From contig CACFQM010000002.1 in NCBI GenBank assembly GCA_902568425.1, positions 1-57,337 on the forward strand: a stretch of 57,337 nt of DNA, in the 5' to 3' direction. The notes below the pieces were generated by a model. That model saw nothing but the letters and a program-made list of their open reading frames with translations. It was not told the origin of the DNA and did no database searches. Of this stretch, positions 16,633 through 25,332 are shown piece after piece. This DNA comes from an uncultured Pelagibacteraceae bacterium. GTDB taxonomy: Bacteria > Pseudomonadota > Alphaproteobacteria > Pelagibacterales > Pelagibacteraceae. Made by a program: the position numbers and the translations under genes. Each line of letters begins with the position of its first letter. The stretch's first letter is position 1.

Positions 16633-17529
16633 TTAACTGCCGAAAACACCCCTGATTCTGAGTAATTCTCTACTTAAATTCAAGTCTTGTTTAAAAGCAG
16701 TTCTTCCGTGTAACCAAAAATAATTATTAGAAAATATTGCAGATCCTACCTTTAATGGAAAAACTAATTTATTTTTACTTTGTTCTAAAGCATCTGATAA
16801 TTTTTGTAAAAATAAGCCTTGTTTCATATTTTTGGGTTCAGGAAATTGGTCGATATATGAAATTGTTGTTTTGCCATTTTTATCTTTAGAGAAAACTGGA
16901 TGTTCAACTTTATATTCAATATTTTTACTTTTTGGTGATCCCCAGGTAAAATTTTCTTTTCCAACTGGATCACTGCTCAACTCTTCACAATGTTCCCAGT
17001 CGTCTAAGTGCAGCAAAGTACTTTCACCACCTTTTACATTAATTTCCTCCATTTTTGTCATTAATAACCAATCTGTTTTTTCTTTTACAAATGTTCCATC
17101 CGTATGAAGATCTAAATTTCTGTAAGCTTTTCTTAAATATGAGTCGCTTGAATCTGAATGTTTAACGTGAAAACGCGCATAATATTTCCCTGTCATAGAA
17201 TCAAAATTGGGAAGTCCTACCAGATATACTAGTGCTGTCGAAAGTTTAACTAAAAAATCTTTATCAAATTTTGAATTTTTAATATCAGGTTCAACTATAG
17301 CTGTACCAGTATTTCTATCTTTAAGTGTTTTATTTAAAACTTTGCTTAATTCACCTGAAAAAACATCATCGACACTTTTGGCTAAGGAAAATCTAGAGAA
17401 AGGTTTGTATTCTAAAGACTGAATACTGTGTTTATTAAACGGGAATATTAGTTTATCTAATTCAGTTTCTTGAATTTGAACAACTTTAATTCTGTTGGAT
17501 ATTGAATGGTCTTTGATCTCTAAACTCAT
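16633..17529 (-). CDS. glaH: Glutarate 2-hydroxylase, GlaH/CsiD family Fe(II)/2-oxoglutarate dioxygenase
   Basis: CsiD/GlaH converts glutarate to L-2-hydroxyglutarate with 2-oxoglutarate and O2. The 298-residue protein aligns along its length with my recollection of E. coli CsiD: SLEYKPFSRFSLAK, the NFDSMTGKYYARFHVKHSDSSDSYLR block, iron ligands His142 and Asp144 in LHTDGT, LLHLDDWEH, YIDQF, third iron ligand His274 in NNYFWLHGR, and the 2-oxoglutarate-binding arginine near 287 (SRELLR). The usual partner lhgO is not adjacent. Instead it ends an operon with a Liv-type importer and AzlCD, four bases after azlD, which hints that the importer carries glutarate or a precursor such as lysine. Confidence 0.88.
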   Translation of the reverse strand: MSLEIKDHSISNRIKVVQIQETELDKLIFPFNKHSIQSLEYKPFSRFSLAKSVDDVFSGELSKVLNKTLKDRNTGTAIVEPDIKNSKFDKDFLVKLSTALVYLVGLPNFDSMTGKYYARFHVKHSDSSDSYLRKAYRNLDLHTDGTFVKEKTDWLLMTKMEEINVKGGESTLLHLDDWEHCEELSSDPVGKENFTWGSPKSKNIEYKVEHPVFSKDKNGKTTISYIDQFPEPKNMKQGLFLQKLSDALEQSKNKLVFPLKVGSAIFSNNYFWLHGRTAFKQDLNLSRELLRIRGVFGS

Positions 17530-17533
17530 TTTT

Positions 17534-17866
17534 TTATATATATTTAATTAAAACTGTTAAAAGTATAGCAGATAATACCGTGGGGTAGACAAGGTTTCTT
17601 TTTGCTATAAAAAACACTACTACACAAACAAAAACTACTATCAATCTTGTTAAATTACTTATTTCTCCTAAGTCCCCTGCTGGAAAAACTACCACTTTAG
17701 AAATTAAAGCTGCTAATGTTGAGTACGCAATACAATCAAATAGTCTAAATATTTTAGAATTTTCATTAATTTTTTCTGAAAATAATACTCCTAACATTCT
17801 AGATAAATAAGTAGCGATGGAAGTAACCGCTATAACTAAAACAATATTTGAAGAAAAATCAGTCAT
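17534..17866 (-). CDS. azlD: AzlD-like branched-chain amino acid export subunit
   Basis: AzlD proteins are about 100-residue membrane proteins that work with AzlC. This 110-residue product has four hydrophobic segments and the family signature VTSIATYLSRMLGVLF near the N-terminus, then a CIAYSTLAALISKVVVFPAG segment. Its start overlaps the end of azlC by eight bases, the classic azlCD arrangement. It sits between azlC and glaH in the minus-strand operon. Confidence 0.82.
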   Translation of the reverse strand: MTDFSSNIVLVIAVTSIATYLSRMLGVLFSEKINENSKIFRLFDCIAYSTLAALISKVVVFPAGDLGEISNLTRLIVVFVCVVVFFIAKRNLVYPTVLSAILLTVLIKYI

Positions 17867-18560
17867 TAAACTCTCCTGAAAAAAACGCGATAATACCTGC
17901 GGTTACTCCCCCATATAGAATACACCATTCGGGTGAGATCAAATAAAAAACTGGACCAAGAATTGTTCCTAAAATCACAGAAGTTCCGATAGCTATATTT
18001 TTCATGGATCCTAATAACATACAAAAAAAGTAAATGGGATTAACGATAGCTAAACCTATCATCATGTCTTTGCTTAAATAATCGGAAACTAAGTAACCTA
18101 AAATTGTAGAGAAAATTGCTATGGACCAAGTAGCTGTTCCAATACCCATCCAAAAGTCTATTCTATAATTCTCATTAATAGTTCTATAATCTTTTTTCAT
18201 TATCAACCATGAAGAAACTGCAAGAAAATGACATGATATATAATATTTCCATTTAGGTTGTTTTTTACTTTTTAATAACGGAAACATAGAAACTGCCATT
18301 GGAAATAAACGGGCATTTACTAACCAAACTGCAATAAAAATATTTACTAAAGAGGCGCCGACCAAAAAAGATTCGGCCATTACTAATTGACCAGGTAAAG
18401 CATAAGTGAAAAATGTAGAAGAAACGCTTTGCTGAAAATTAAAACCAATATTTTTTAATAGAGCCCCAATGGCTAAAAAACTACAACCAAGAGCAATTGC
18501 GGGACTGTCAACTGATCGAACTGATAATAAGCCTTTTAAATAAAATCCAGATCTTATCAT
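17859..18560 (-). CDS. azlC: AzlC family amino acid permease/exporter subunit
   Basis: A 233-residue, roughly seven-helix membrane protein of the AzlC family (E. coli YgaZ exports L-valine together with YgaH). Recognisable features are the N-terminal IALGCSFLAIGALLKNIGFNFQQSVSSTFFTYALPGQLVMAES and LVNARLFPMAVSMFPLLK segments. The gene overlaps livF by one base and azlD by eight. An exporter encoded within an importer operon is unusual and may relieve build-up of the imported compound or export a by-product. Confidence 0.83.
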   Translation of the reverse strand: MIRSGFYLKGLLSVRSVDSPAIALGCSFLAIGALLKNIGFNFQQSVSSTFFTYALPGQLVMAESFLVGASLVNIFIAVWLVNARLFPMAVSMFPLLKSKKQPKWKYYISCHFLAVSSWLIMKKDYRTINENYRIDFWMGIGTATWSIAIFSTILGYLVSDYLSKDMMIGLAIVNPIYFFCMLLGSMKNIAIGTSVILGTILGPVFYLISPEWCILYGGVTAGIIAFFSGEFND

Positions 18561-19345
18561 TAACCGCCAAGAAATAATCTCCCAACGTCAGGATTTTTAA
18601 GTAAATCATTTCCTTTACCAACTATTGCAGTTTGTCCGGAAACTAAAACGTAACCAATATCTGCAAATTCTAGTCCTTTTTTCGCATTCTGCTCGACCAT
18701 TATGATAGTTTTCTTTTCATTTTTTTGTAGATCTTCTAAAATTTCAAAAACCATTTCGATATATCTTGGTTCTAATCCAATTGACGGTTCGTCTACTAAA
18801 AGTATTGATGGGCGCATTACTAAAGCCCTTGAAATTTCAAGAAGCCTTCTTTCTCCACCCGATAATACTTTTGCAGGCTGGTTTCTTCTTTTGTTTAATC
18901 TTTCATATTTTTCCAAAACTCTTTGGGCCTCTGCGTAAGACTCCTCGGTTTTATCTTTAATGTAGCCACCCATTAATAAATTTTCTTCGACGGTCATATC
19001 TGGAAATACAGAATTGTCTTGAAGAATATAGGCTATCCCGCAACTTTTTAATTTTTGAGCTGGTGTTAGTGTAGTAATCTCGTTTCCATCGATTTCAATT
19101 TTTCCTGAGAAGATATTTGTAAAACCATAAATAGAATGAAGTATCGTAGATTTTCCTGCACCATTCGGTCCTATTAGACATAATGATTGAGCTTTATCTA
19201 CCAATAAATCAAAGTTATGAAGTATTTCCATTTTACCATAACCAGCGTTTAAATTTTTAATTTGTAAATGTAAGTTAGATCCAGAAAGTTTTTGTAAATC
19301 TTTTATATCTGGTGCTTTTCCTAATACTTCATATTGATTTGCCAT
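18560..19345 (-). CDS. livF: Second Liv-type ABC transporter ATPase (LivF)
   Basis: ATPase of the second importer, 261 residues. Walker A GPNGAGKST occupies residues 59-67, the signature is LSGGE, Walker B is ILLVDEPSIGLEP, and the ending IIMVEQNAKKGLEFADIGYVLVSGQ followed by GRLFLGG is LivF-like. It has about 25 extra residues at the N-terminus compared with the LivF at 12394; no better internal start with a ribosome site is obvious. It overlaps livG and azlC by single bases. Confidence 0.93.
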   Translation of the reverse strand: MANQYEVLGKAPDIKDLQKLSGSNLHLQIKNLNAGYGKMEILHNFDLLVDKAQSLCLIGPNGAGKSTILHSIYGFTNIFSGKIEIDGNEITTLTPAQKLKSCGIAYILQDNSVFPDMTVEENLLMGGYIKDKTEESYAEAQRVLEKYERLNKRRNQPAKVLSGGERRLLEISRALVMRPSILLVDEPSIGLEPRYIEMVFEILEDLQKNEKKTIIMVEQNAKKGLEFADIGYVLVSGQTAIVGKGNDLLKNPDVGRLFLGG

Positions 19346-20079
19346 TATTGTGCTCCTAAATAAGCATCTACAACTCGCTTATCATTTTTAATTTGATCTG
19401 GTGAGCCTTCAGCTAAAAGTTTGCCATGAGCTAAACAAAAAATACTTTGAGCTAAACTCATTATAACTTTCATATTATGCTCTATTACTAATAGAGTAAT
19501 TCCATAATCTTTATTAACCTTTATAAGTCTATCTATAATTCCATTTATTAAGGTTGGGTTAATACCTGCTGTAGGTTCATCTAATAATAGCATTTTAGGC
19601 TCATTCATTAATGCCATTGCTAATTCTAAAAGTTTTTGCTGACCAAATGATAAATCTCCTCCTCTTAAATTTCTTTTTTGATAAAGTCCTACAAAGTTTA
19701 AAAGGTTTTCTGCTTTTTCGGTAAGCTCAGAAGGTATTTTTGCAAATATAAAGCCTGAGTCACTAGCCTTATGGCTAATTAACATATTTTCTACGCAATT
19801 AAGTTTAGAATAAATTCTTGTTTGCTGAAATGTTCTTAATAATCCCAGTTTAGCTACTGCAGGTACAGGCATTTCTGAAACCTCGGTATTATTAAAAACG
19901 ATAGAACCTTGGTCAATTGGATGAGTTCCAACAATTGAATTAAATAACGTTGTTTTGCCAGAACCGTTTGGTCCAATTAAACCAACTATTGATCCTTGCT
20001 CCACAGAAACAGAAATATCTACATTGGCTTTCACTCCTCCAAAAGATTTACTAACATTTTTTACTTCTAAAAGACTCAT
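19345..20079 (-). CDS. livG: Second Liv-type ABC transporter ATPase (LivG)
   Basis: 244-residue ATPase of the second importer. GPNGSGKTT is at residues 36-44, the signature is LSFGQQ rather than LSGGQ (a variant often seen in LivG), and Walker B reads MLLLDEPTAGINP, followed by LLVIEHNMKVIMSLAQSIFCLAHGKLLAEG. It ends SYLGAQ-like (DAYLGAQ). The start overlaps the livM stop by four bases. Confidence 0.94.
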   Translation of the reverse strand: MSLLEVKNVSKSFGGVKANVDISVSVEQGSIVGLIGPNGSGKTTLFNSIVGTHPIDQGSIVFNNTEVSEMPVPAVAKLGLLRTFQQTRIYSKLNCVENMLISHKASDSGFIFAKIPSELTEKAENLLNFVGLYQKRNLRGGDLSFGQQKLLELAMALMNEPKMLLLDEPTAGINPTLINGIIDRLIKVNKDYGITLLVIEHNMKVIMSLAQSIFCLAHGKLLAEGSPDQIKNDKRVVDAYLGAQ

Positions 20080-21140
20080 TTTAGTTCCACCTGTGATTTA
20101 CGGTCTTTTTCATCTATAACTTCTCCAAATCTTTCAGGGTATTTTTCTCTTAACCAACCCATTAATCCTTCCGGGAAATAGATTACAATTACAACAATCA
20201 AAACTCCTAAGGCAACATATTGCCAACCTAATATAAAAGTCCAAAGACCTTCTTTGAAGAAATGGAATAAAGTTGCACCAATAATTGGTCCCCACAAAGT
20301 TCCTTTTCCACCAAGTATTGCCATTAAAACCATAAACACTCCCATCTCTCTTCCATCAAATGCAACATCCGTTGAATCTATATATCCGATTAATCCACCC
20401 ATGATTCCACCAGCTAGACCACAGAAAAATGCAGATACCATCCAACCAACAATTTTATATTTCATTGTTTGAATACCCATTGCTTCTGCTTTATCTTCGT
20501 TATCTCTTATCGCATTTAAAATTAATCTAAATCTAGAACCGTAAATATATTTTACAAAAATAAATGCTAAAACTAATACAATAAAACTTGTAAAGTAGAA
20601 AAATTTCCCTCTTGCTTCAGGATCAACTATTTCTGCAGGAAAAGGTGGTGTGGTGAAACCTTGACCAGCTCCAATAATTTCTATCCCTCCAGCAATTTCA
20701 CCTGCTGCAATCCCTAAACCTAAAGTACAAATAGCAAAGTAATGACCTCTTAAACCTAAAATAGCATAACCTATGGCGCCAGCGACTAATGCTGGAATAA
20801 TAGCTGCAACTAATAAACCAACACCTATTCCTTGAAAATATTGTGCTGTCGTATGGACGAATGTTTTTTCTCCACCGCTCTCTGTCCATTCTGCTAATGG
20901 AAAAAACATACCCACTTGAACTGATGCAGTTAAGTACATTCCAAGACCATAGAAAAGGATATTTCCAAAACTATTGTAGCCCATTTCTCCACCTTGTAAA
21001 TTCCAAGTCATCGCCAGTACAATCAAGACACAAAGATATGTAAGCTGAACTTTAAAAGCAGAGAATAAATACGGCGCAGCTAAGCCTAAGATAATCAGGC
21101 CAGAATATAAAATTAAATCTTTTTGTTTTACTTTTTCCAT
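20076..21140 (-). CDS. livM: Second Liv-type ABC transporter permease (LivM)
   Basis: 354-residue membrane subunit with about eight helices. LivM landmarks: MTWNLQGGEMGYNSFGNILFYGLGMYLTA, the GLRGHYFAICTLGLGIAAGEI segment, the coupling loop SRFRLILNAIRDNEDKAEAMGIQ, and MVLMAILGGKGTLWGPIIGATLF near the end. It follows livH without spacing and overlaps livG by four bases. The C-terminal tail is charged (RFGEVIDEKDRKSQ) and cytoplasmic. Confidence 0.93.
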   Translation of the reverse strand: MEKVKQKDLILYSGLIILGLAAPYLFSAFKVQLTYLCVLIVLAMTWNLQGGEMGYNSFGNILFYGLGMYLTASVQVGMFFPLAEWTESGGEKTFVHTTAQYFQGIGVGLLVAAIIPALVAGAIGYAILGLRGHYFAICTLGLGIAAGEIAGGIEIIGAGQGFTTPPFPAEIVDPEARGKFFYFTSFIVLVLAFIFVKYIYGSRFRLILNAIRDNEDKAEAMGIQTMKYKIVGWMVSAFFCGLAGGIMGGLIGYIDSTDVAFDGREMGVFMVLMAILGGKGTLWGPIIGATLFHFFKEGLWTFILGWQYVALGVLIVVIVIYFPEGLMGWLREKYPERFGEVIDEKDRKSQVELK

Positions 21141-22034
21141 TTATTTTAAATACTCCCTTTTCTTTGAAAGTTTAAATCTTCTGTACACTAATATAAAGAC
21201 TAGCAGCATAAATACTGCACCAATCCTAAATTCTGTTCCTAAAATATAATCAGCAAACTCTTCAAATAATCCTAATCCCATTCCTGAAACGGCTACGGCA
21301 GGTAAATTTCCCAGACCAGCCACAATAACAATCATGAAAGATCTAACTGTGTAAGGAAGTCCTACGTAAGGATGAAGAGTAAGAGTGATTGAGATTAGAG
21401 CACCTGCAATACCACACAACGCAGCATTAATTCCAAAAGTTGCGGCATAAACTTTTTCGGTATCTACACCAAGAATTTTTGCAGCTCTAGCATTTTGTGC
21501 TGTTGCTCTTATGGCTCGTCCAAGTTTAGATTTTTTCATATAAATAACCAAAGCTACTGCGTATGCTAAGCTTACAAAAGCAGAGAATATTTTTGAATTT
21601 GGTAGGGTAACTGAATTATCAAATAACATTGTTGTTCCATATTCAGACTGCGCCACAACTACGTCTGCACCAAAAATAAAATTCATTAACTGTTGAAATA
21701 CAATTGCGATACCGAAAGTTGCTAAAATTGAAATAAATAAGTCTCGATCCACAACTTTATTAATTACTAATTTATAAAGTGCCCAACCAACAAAATACAT
21801 TATAATTGGAGAAACAATAACTCCCCAAGCTGGATGGATTCCAGCAAGATACATAGTATATGCTATATAACCTCCGAGTATTACTAAATCACCTTGCGCA
21901 ATATTAATAATATTCATTACTCCCCACTGGAGTGCCATTCCGTAGGCAATTAGTGCAAATAAAATTCCTAATAGAATTCCGTCCAATGAAGCTTGGACCA
22001 TTAACATTGGAACTTGAAAAATCAAAAAATCCAT
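21141..22034 (-). CDS. livH: Second Liv-type ABC transporter permease (LivH)
   Basis: 297-residue membrane subunit. LivH landmarks are GILFALIAYGMALQWGVMNIINIAQGDLVILGGYIAY, the coupling loop SKLGRAIRATAQNARAAKILGVD and VRSFMIVIVAGLGNLPAVAVSGMGLGLFEE. It is separated from the upstream binding-protein gene by a terminator-like hairpin, so its expression, and that of everything downstream to glaH, should be lower than that of the binding protein. Confidence 0.93.
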   Translation of the reverse strand: MDFLIFQVPMLMVQASLDGILLGILFALIAYGMALQWGVMNIINIAQGDLVILGGYIAYTMYLAGIHPAWGVIVSPIIMYFVGWALYKLVINKVVDRDLFISILATFGIAIVFQQLMNFIFGADVVVAQSEYGTTMLFDNSVTLPNSKIFSAFVSLAYAVALVIYMKKSKLGRAIRATAQNARAAKILGVDTEKVYAATFGINAALCGIAGALISITLTLHPYVGLPYTVRSFMIVIVAGLGNLPAVAVSGMGLGLFEEFADYILGTEFRIGAVFMLLVFILVYRRFKLSKKREYLK

Positions 22035-22050
22035 AAAACCTTTTAAAAAA

Positions 22051-22077
22051 AATGCCCCCTAAAATTTAGGGGGCATT
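22051..22077 (-). terminator. Intrinsic terminator/attenuator between livK and livH
   Basis: An almost perfectly self-complementary 27-base sequence with GCCCCC and GGGGGC as core arms (22054-22059 and 22069-22074), followed on the reverse strand by eight T. It sits 22 bases after the binding-protein stop and 17 bases before livH. Partial read-through would give the high binding-protein to permease ratio typical of such importers. Confidence 0.9.
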
Positions 22078-22098
22078 TAATAATATACTTAAAGAGTA

Positions 22099-23340
22099 TT
22101 AACCTCTTTCAGACCATTTAGGGATCGGATGAAAGAATTTGTCTGAAGCCCATTTTGTTGGAGCAACAACTTTATTCTCACACGTATCACCTTTACATCT
22201 TACTTGGAACAAAATCATTGGCTTAGCAACGTTTTGACCGCCAGGACCAAATTTAATGTTTCCATAGAAAGTTTGCATGTCTGTAGCTTTTAAAGCATCT
22301 CTAACTTTGTCTCTGTCAAAAGAATTTGCTCTTTCGAACGCATCTTTGAACACTAGTAAAGCGGCAGATGACTCAGCTGATTGGTAAGGCGGAGCATAAC
22401 CAAATTCTTTTTTAAAGTCTTTGTCATACTTCTTACCACCACCAAAGAATTTATCTTTGTAGCTTAAGTTTTTATGCCATTGAGAAGCGCACAATGCATA
22501 TTCTGATTTCTTTCCGTGTTGTTTAGAAAGTTTTGCAGCATCACAGTGTGTCATCGCTAACATTGGAACATCAACTTTCATTTCAGAAATTTGTCTGATT
22601 GCAGTTAATGCACCTTTTGTATGCCCTGATACTACTAGTACATCTGGCTTAGTAGCTTTTACTTTTGCCAATGTAGCAGCCATATCATTTAGCTCTTTTG
22701 GTAATTTGTCATCAATGATGATTTTAGATCCTGTTCTTTTTGCAGCATCTAAGATTCCAAGTCTCACGTCTTGTGAGAAAGCATCTTGTTCAAATGCTTG
22801 TGCGATTTTAACACCTTTTCCACCATTTTTTTCGACTGCAAGATCGATCGCTACTTCAAGGTATTGGTTAGCTGGTGATAACACCGCGAACAAATATTTG
22901 TATCCTTTTGTAAATAAAGATCTTGATGCACCGTTTGCTTCAACCATAGGAATTTTATATTTCTCGGTTACTGGTGCAATGGCTTTCGTTAAACCTGAAC
23001 TGTATGGTCCAAGCATATAATGAACGCCGTCTTGTTTGATTAGTCTTTCAGCTAACTGTGCAGCTCTTTTAGGATTTGATTCATCATCGTAATAGATGAT
23101 CTCAAATTTATAACTTTTTCCTCCAACTTTAACGCCACCCATGCTGTTAATTCTATCAACAGCCATGTTGTAACCGTTTTGAGTATGAACTCCGTTAGAA
23201 GAATATTTTCCTGTAAGAGATATCGCAGAACCTAACACGATCATATCTCCTTCAACTTTTGCAAAAGATGAAGTGATACTTGTTAATGTTAGAGTTAAAG
23301 CTGAAATAAATGTAATAAATAGTTTTGCTATTTTATTCAT
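22099..23340 (-). CDS. livK: ABC transporter substrate-binding protein, branched-chain amino acid type (LivK-like)
   Basis: 413-residue periplasmic binding protein of the second importer. The signal peptide ends near SSFAK (residues 1-28). The mature protein starts VEGDMIVLGSAISLTGKYSSNG, followed by FEIIYYDDESNPKRAAQLAERLI and a ligand-binding region MLGPYSSGLTKAIAPVTEKYKIPMVEANGASRS; these fit the type I family that binds amino acids, amides or small acids. Two cysteines near the C-terminus (VRCKGDTCENK) could form a disulphide. A strong ribosome site (GGGAGG) and a candidate promoter lie upstream. It is the first gene of the operon that ends in glaH. Confidence 0.93.
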   Translation of the reverse strand: MNKIAKLFITFISALTLTLTSITSSFAKVEGDMIVLGSAISLTGKYSSNGVHTQNGYNMAVDRINSMGGVKVGGKSYKFEIIYYDDESNPKRAAQLAERLIKQDGVHYMLGPYSSGLTKAIAPVTEKYKIPMVEANGASRSLFTKGYKYLFAVLSPANQYLEVAIDLAVEKNGGKGVKIAQAFEQDAFSQDVRLGILDAAKRTGSKIIIDDKLPKELNDMAATLAKVKATKPDVLVVSGHTKGALTAIRQISEMKVDVPMLAMTHCDAAKLSKQHGKKSEYALCASQWHKNLSYKDKFFGGGKKYDKDFKKEFGYAPPYQSAESSAALLVFKDAFERANSFDRDKVRDALKATDMQTFYGNIKFGPGGQNVAKPMILFQVRCKGDTCENKVVAPTKWASDKFFHPIPKWSERG

Positions 23341-23376
23341 TTGTTTCCTCCCATTAATTAATTAATTATTTGATTT

Positions 23377-23405
23377 ATTTAAGCAACTTTTGAGTTTTTA
23401 GACAA
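23377..23405 (-). promoter_or_regulatory. Candidate sigma70 promoter for the livK-to-glaH operon
   Basis: On the reverse strand TTGTCT (23400-23405), a 17-base spacer and TTAAAT (23377-23382), about 37 bases before the livK start. Both boxes deviate from consensus; placement in the only gap upstream of the operon is the main support. Confidence 0.35.
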
Positions 23406-23423
23406 CAGGTTAAAATGTAAAAT

Positions 23424-24032
23424 TTAAGTTTTAATTCCAATAATTATCGCGATGATAATTAAGACACACGCTGAGATTGTATTTAAAAGTCTCGGGTTGC
23501 CCTTTAACCAAATTGAAATTTTTCTTGCTGCTAATCCATACATCATGAGACTTAAAAAATCTAAAAATACCCAAGTGAAAGTTAAAATTAAAAATTGAGA
23601 AATAATATTATTTTCAAAATTAATAAATTGTATAAAAACTGTTCCAAAAGTAACTAAAGCTTTTGGACTTAATCCCGCTACTAAAAATCCATCTCTGTAC
23701 ATAGCTAGATTACTTTTTTTAATTTTATTTTTTTTTCCAAGCCCTTTAACTTTTAAAGTAAAAGTTTCATAGGCTAAGTACATAATGTAGGAAATCCCTG
23801 CCCATTTTAAATAAACGAAAATACTTGGATTATCTATAAGTAAAGTGCCTATAACAAATGTTACTAAAGTAGCCTGAACAGCATTAGCAGATACATCTCC
23901 GCAAGCAGTCCAAATAGATTTTTTCAATCCATAATTAATAGTATTTGTAACTATTACGACCCTTGGTGGTCCTGGTGTGATAAAAAGAAACAGTAACAAT
24001 TGAACATAAATAAAGTAGTTTTCAGGAAACAT
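23424..24032 (-). CDS. LysE/RhtB family amino-acid exporter
   Basis: 202-residue six-helix membrane protein. The N-terminal LysE hallmark appears as FITPGPPRVVIVTNT (Pro-Pro in place of the usual Pro-Asn), then KKSIWTACGDVSANAVQATLVTF and, after a basic loop, LSPKALVTFGTVFIQFINF. It is transcribed toward the second Liv operon's upstream region and is divergent from the gene at 24054. Substrate unknown; the altered PGPN motif suggests a different subfamily from the LysE-like gene at 7723. Confidence 0.83.
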   Translation of the reverse strand: MFPENYFIYVQLLLFLFITPGPPRVVIVTNTINYGLKKSIWTACGDVSANAVQATLVTFVIGTLLIDNPSIFVYLKWAGISYIMYLAYETFTLKVKGLGKKNKIKKSNLAMYRDGFLVAGLSPKALVTFGTVFIQFINFENNIISQFLILTFTWVFLDFLSLMMYGLAARKISIWLKGNPRLLNTISACVLIIIAIIIGIKT

Positions 24033-24053
24033 AATTAAACTATATATTTTTTG

Positions 24054-24350
24054 ATGAAAAAAAGAAGTCTTATTCCAGAAACAAGAGTTAAAAATCCAGA
24101 ACCAAAAAAATATAATGAAGATTGGATAATTTGGGCGGGTTGGGCAGACCGTATTACATTTGAAGAAATAGAAAAAAAAACAGGAAAAAATGAATCTCAG
24201 GTTATAAAAATTATGAGAAAAAATCTGAAACCTAGTTCATTTAGGTTGTGGAGGAAAAGAGTTCACAAGACAAGTATAAAACATAGAAAAAAATTTAAAC
24301 TTGAAAGAAAGAAAATGAGAGAAAAAATTAGAATTAGTGATATATATTAG
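24054..24350 (+). CDS. TIGR03643-type conserved hypothetical protein
   Basis: A 98-residue basic protein. The central DRITFEEIEKKTG(x)NESQVIKIMRKNLKPSSFRLWRKRV region matches the small TIGR03643 family seen in many proteobacteria; function is unknown. The segment looks like a short helix-turn-helix-like fold followed by a basic tail, so nucleic-acid binding is possible but unproven. The ATG at 24054 is preferred over the TTG at 24051. It ends two bases before the glutaredoxin gene, implying co-transcription. Confidence 0.75.
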   Translation: MKKRSLIPETRVKNPEPKKYNEDWIIWAGWADRITFEEIEKKTGKNESQVIKIMRKNLKPSSFRLWRKRVHKTSIKHRKKFKLERKKMREKIRISDIY

Positions 24351-24352
24351 TT

Positions 24353-24607
24353 ATGAAAAAAGTTGTTATGTACACTGGTAACCCTTGCCCATATTGCGTT
24401 TATGCAAGAGCACTACTTGACTCAAAAAAAATTCCTTACCAAGAAATAAATGTTTGGGAAGACGAAAGTAAAAGAGCAGAAATGTTAAAAAAAAGTGGAG
24501 GAAGAACCTCTGTACCACAAATTTTCATAGGTGATCATCACGTTGGTGGTAATGCTGAATTACAGGCTGCTAACAAAAGTGGCGAGTTAGATAAATTATT
24601 AGCCTAA
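24353..24607 (+). CDS. grxC: Glutaredoxin 3 family dithiol glutaredoxin
   Basis: Small glutathione-dependent disulphide reductase, 84 residues as expected for GrxC. The active site CPYC is at residues 12-15, the cis-proline motif TSVPQIFIGD follows near 52-61, and GGNAELQAANKSGELDKLL matches the C-terminal glutathione-binding helix. It ends overlapping the convergent ccdA gene by nine bases. Confidence 0.95.
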   Translation: MKKVVMYTGNPCPYCVYARALLDSKKIPYQEINVWEDESKRAEMLKKSGGRTSVPQIFIGDHHVGGNAELQAANKSGELDKLLA

Positions 24608-25312
24608 ATTTCCAAGTATCGGTATAGCTTCCAGTATAAAATAACCTAGCGCTTGCAATTTATTAGTAAGAATTAGTATTCCGGTAATTAATAAAATTAC
24701 TCCTCCAGTAACAGATACGATTTTAATATTTTTTCTAAAATTTTTAGAAAATGCTAAGAATTTGGAAATACCATAACCAGACAAGATAAAAGGTATTGCT
24801 AAACCTAAAGAATAAAAGCTTAATAATAAAATTCCTTTTCCTATACTGCTTTCAACAGCAGCAAGTGTTAGGATTGATCCAAGGACAGGTCCAATACACG
24901 GTGTCCAACCAAAGCCAAAAGCTGCACCCACGAGAACTGGAAAAAATAAGTTATTTGAGTAGTTTTTTGTCTGAAATCTTTTTTCTTGATTTAAAAAATT
25001 AAGGTTTAAAATACCTATTAGTTGAAGAGAAAAAATTATTATTATAATTCCTGCAATTATTCTTAGAGTATTCGAGTTTTCTAGCAATATATTTCCGATT
25101 AAAGATGCCGTAGCACCAAAACTAATAAATACGAGTGAGAAGCCTAAAGAAAATAAAACTGTTTTTAAAATAATTTTTTTTTGTTTTTCGACTATATCCC
25201 CAAGACTTTCTCCAGAAATATATGAAATGTAACCAGGTATTAAAGGCAAAACACATGGAGATAAGAAACTAATAAAGCCTGCACCAAAAGCTAAGAAAGA
25301 TTTAATTAACAT
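24599..25312 (-). CDS. ccdA: CcdA-type cytochrome c biogenesis / thiol-disulphide transport protein
   Basis: A 237-residue six-helix membrane protein that passes reducing power from cytoplasmic thioredoxin to periplasmic partners, needed for cytochrome c maturation. Both redox cysteines are in their expected motifs: FLSPCVLPLIPGYISYISG in helix 1 and FGWTPCIGPVLGSIL in helix 4, the duplicated CcdA/DsbD pattern. It is short (no fused DsbD domains). The gene converges on grxC and lies near msrB, giving a small redox neighbourhood. Confidence 0.93.
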   Translation of the reverse strand: MLIKSFLAFGAGFISFLSPCVLPLIPGYISYISGESLGDIVEKQKKIILKTVLFSLGFSLVFISFGATASLIGNILLENSNTLRIIAGIIIIIFSLQLIGILNLNFLNQEKRFQTKNYSNNLFFPVLVGAAFGFGWTPCIGPVLGSILTLAAVESSIGKGILLLSFYSLGLAIPFILSGYGISKFLAFSKNFRKNIKIVSVTGGVILLITGILILTNKLQALGYFILEAIPILGNLG

Positions 25313-25332
25313 AATATAATGATACTATTAAT

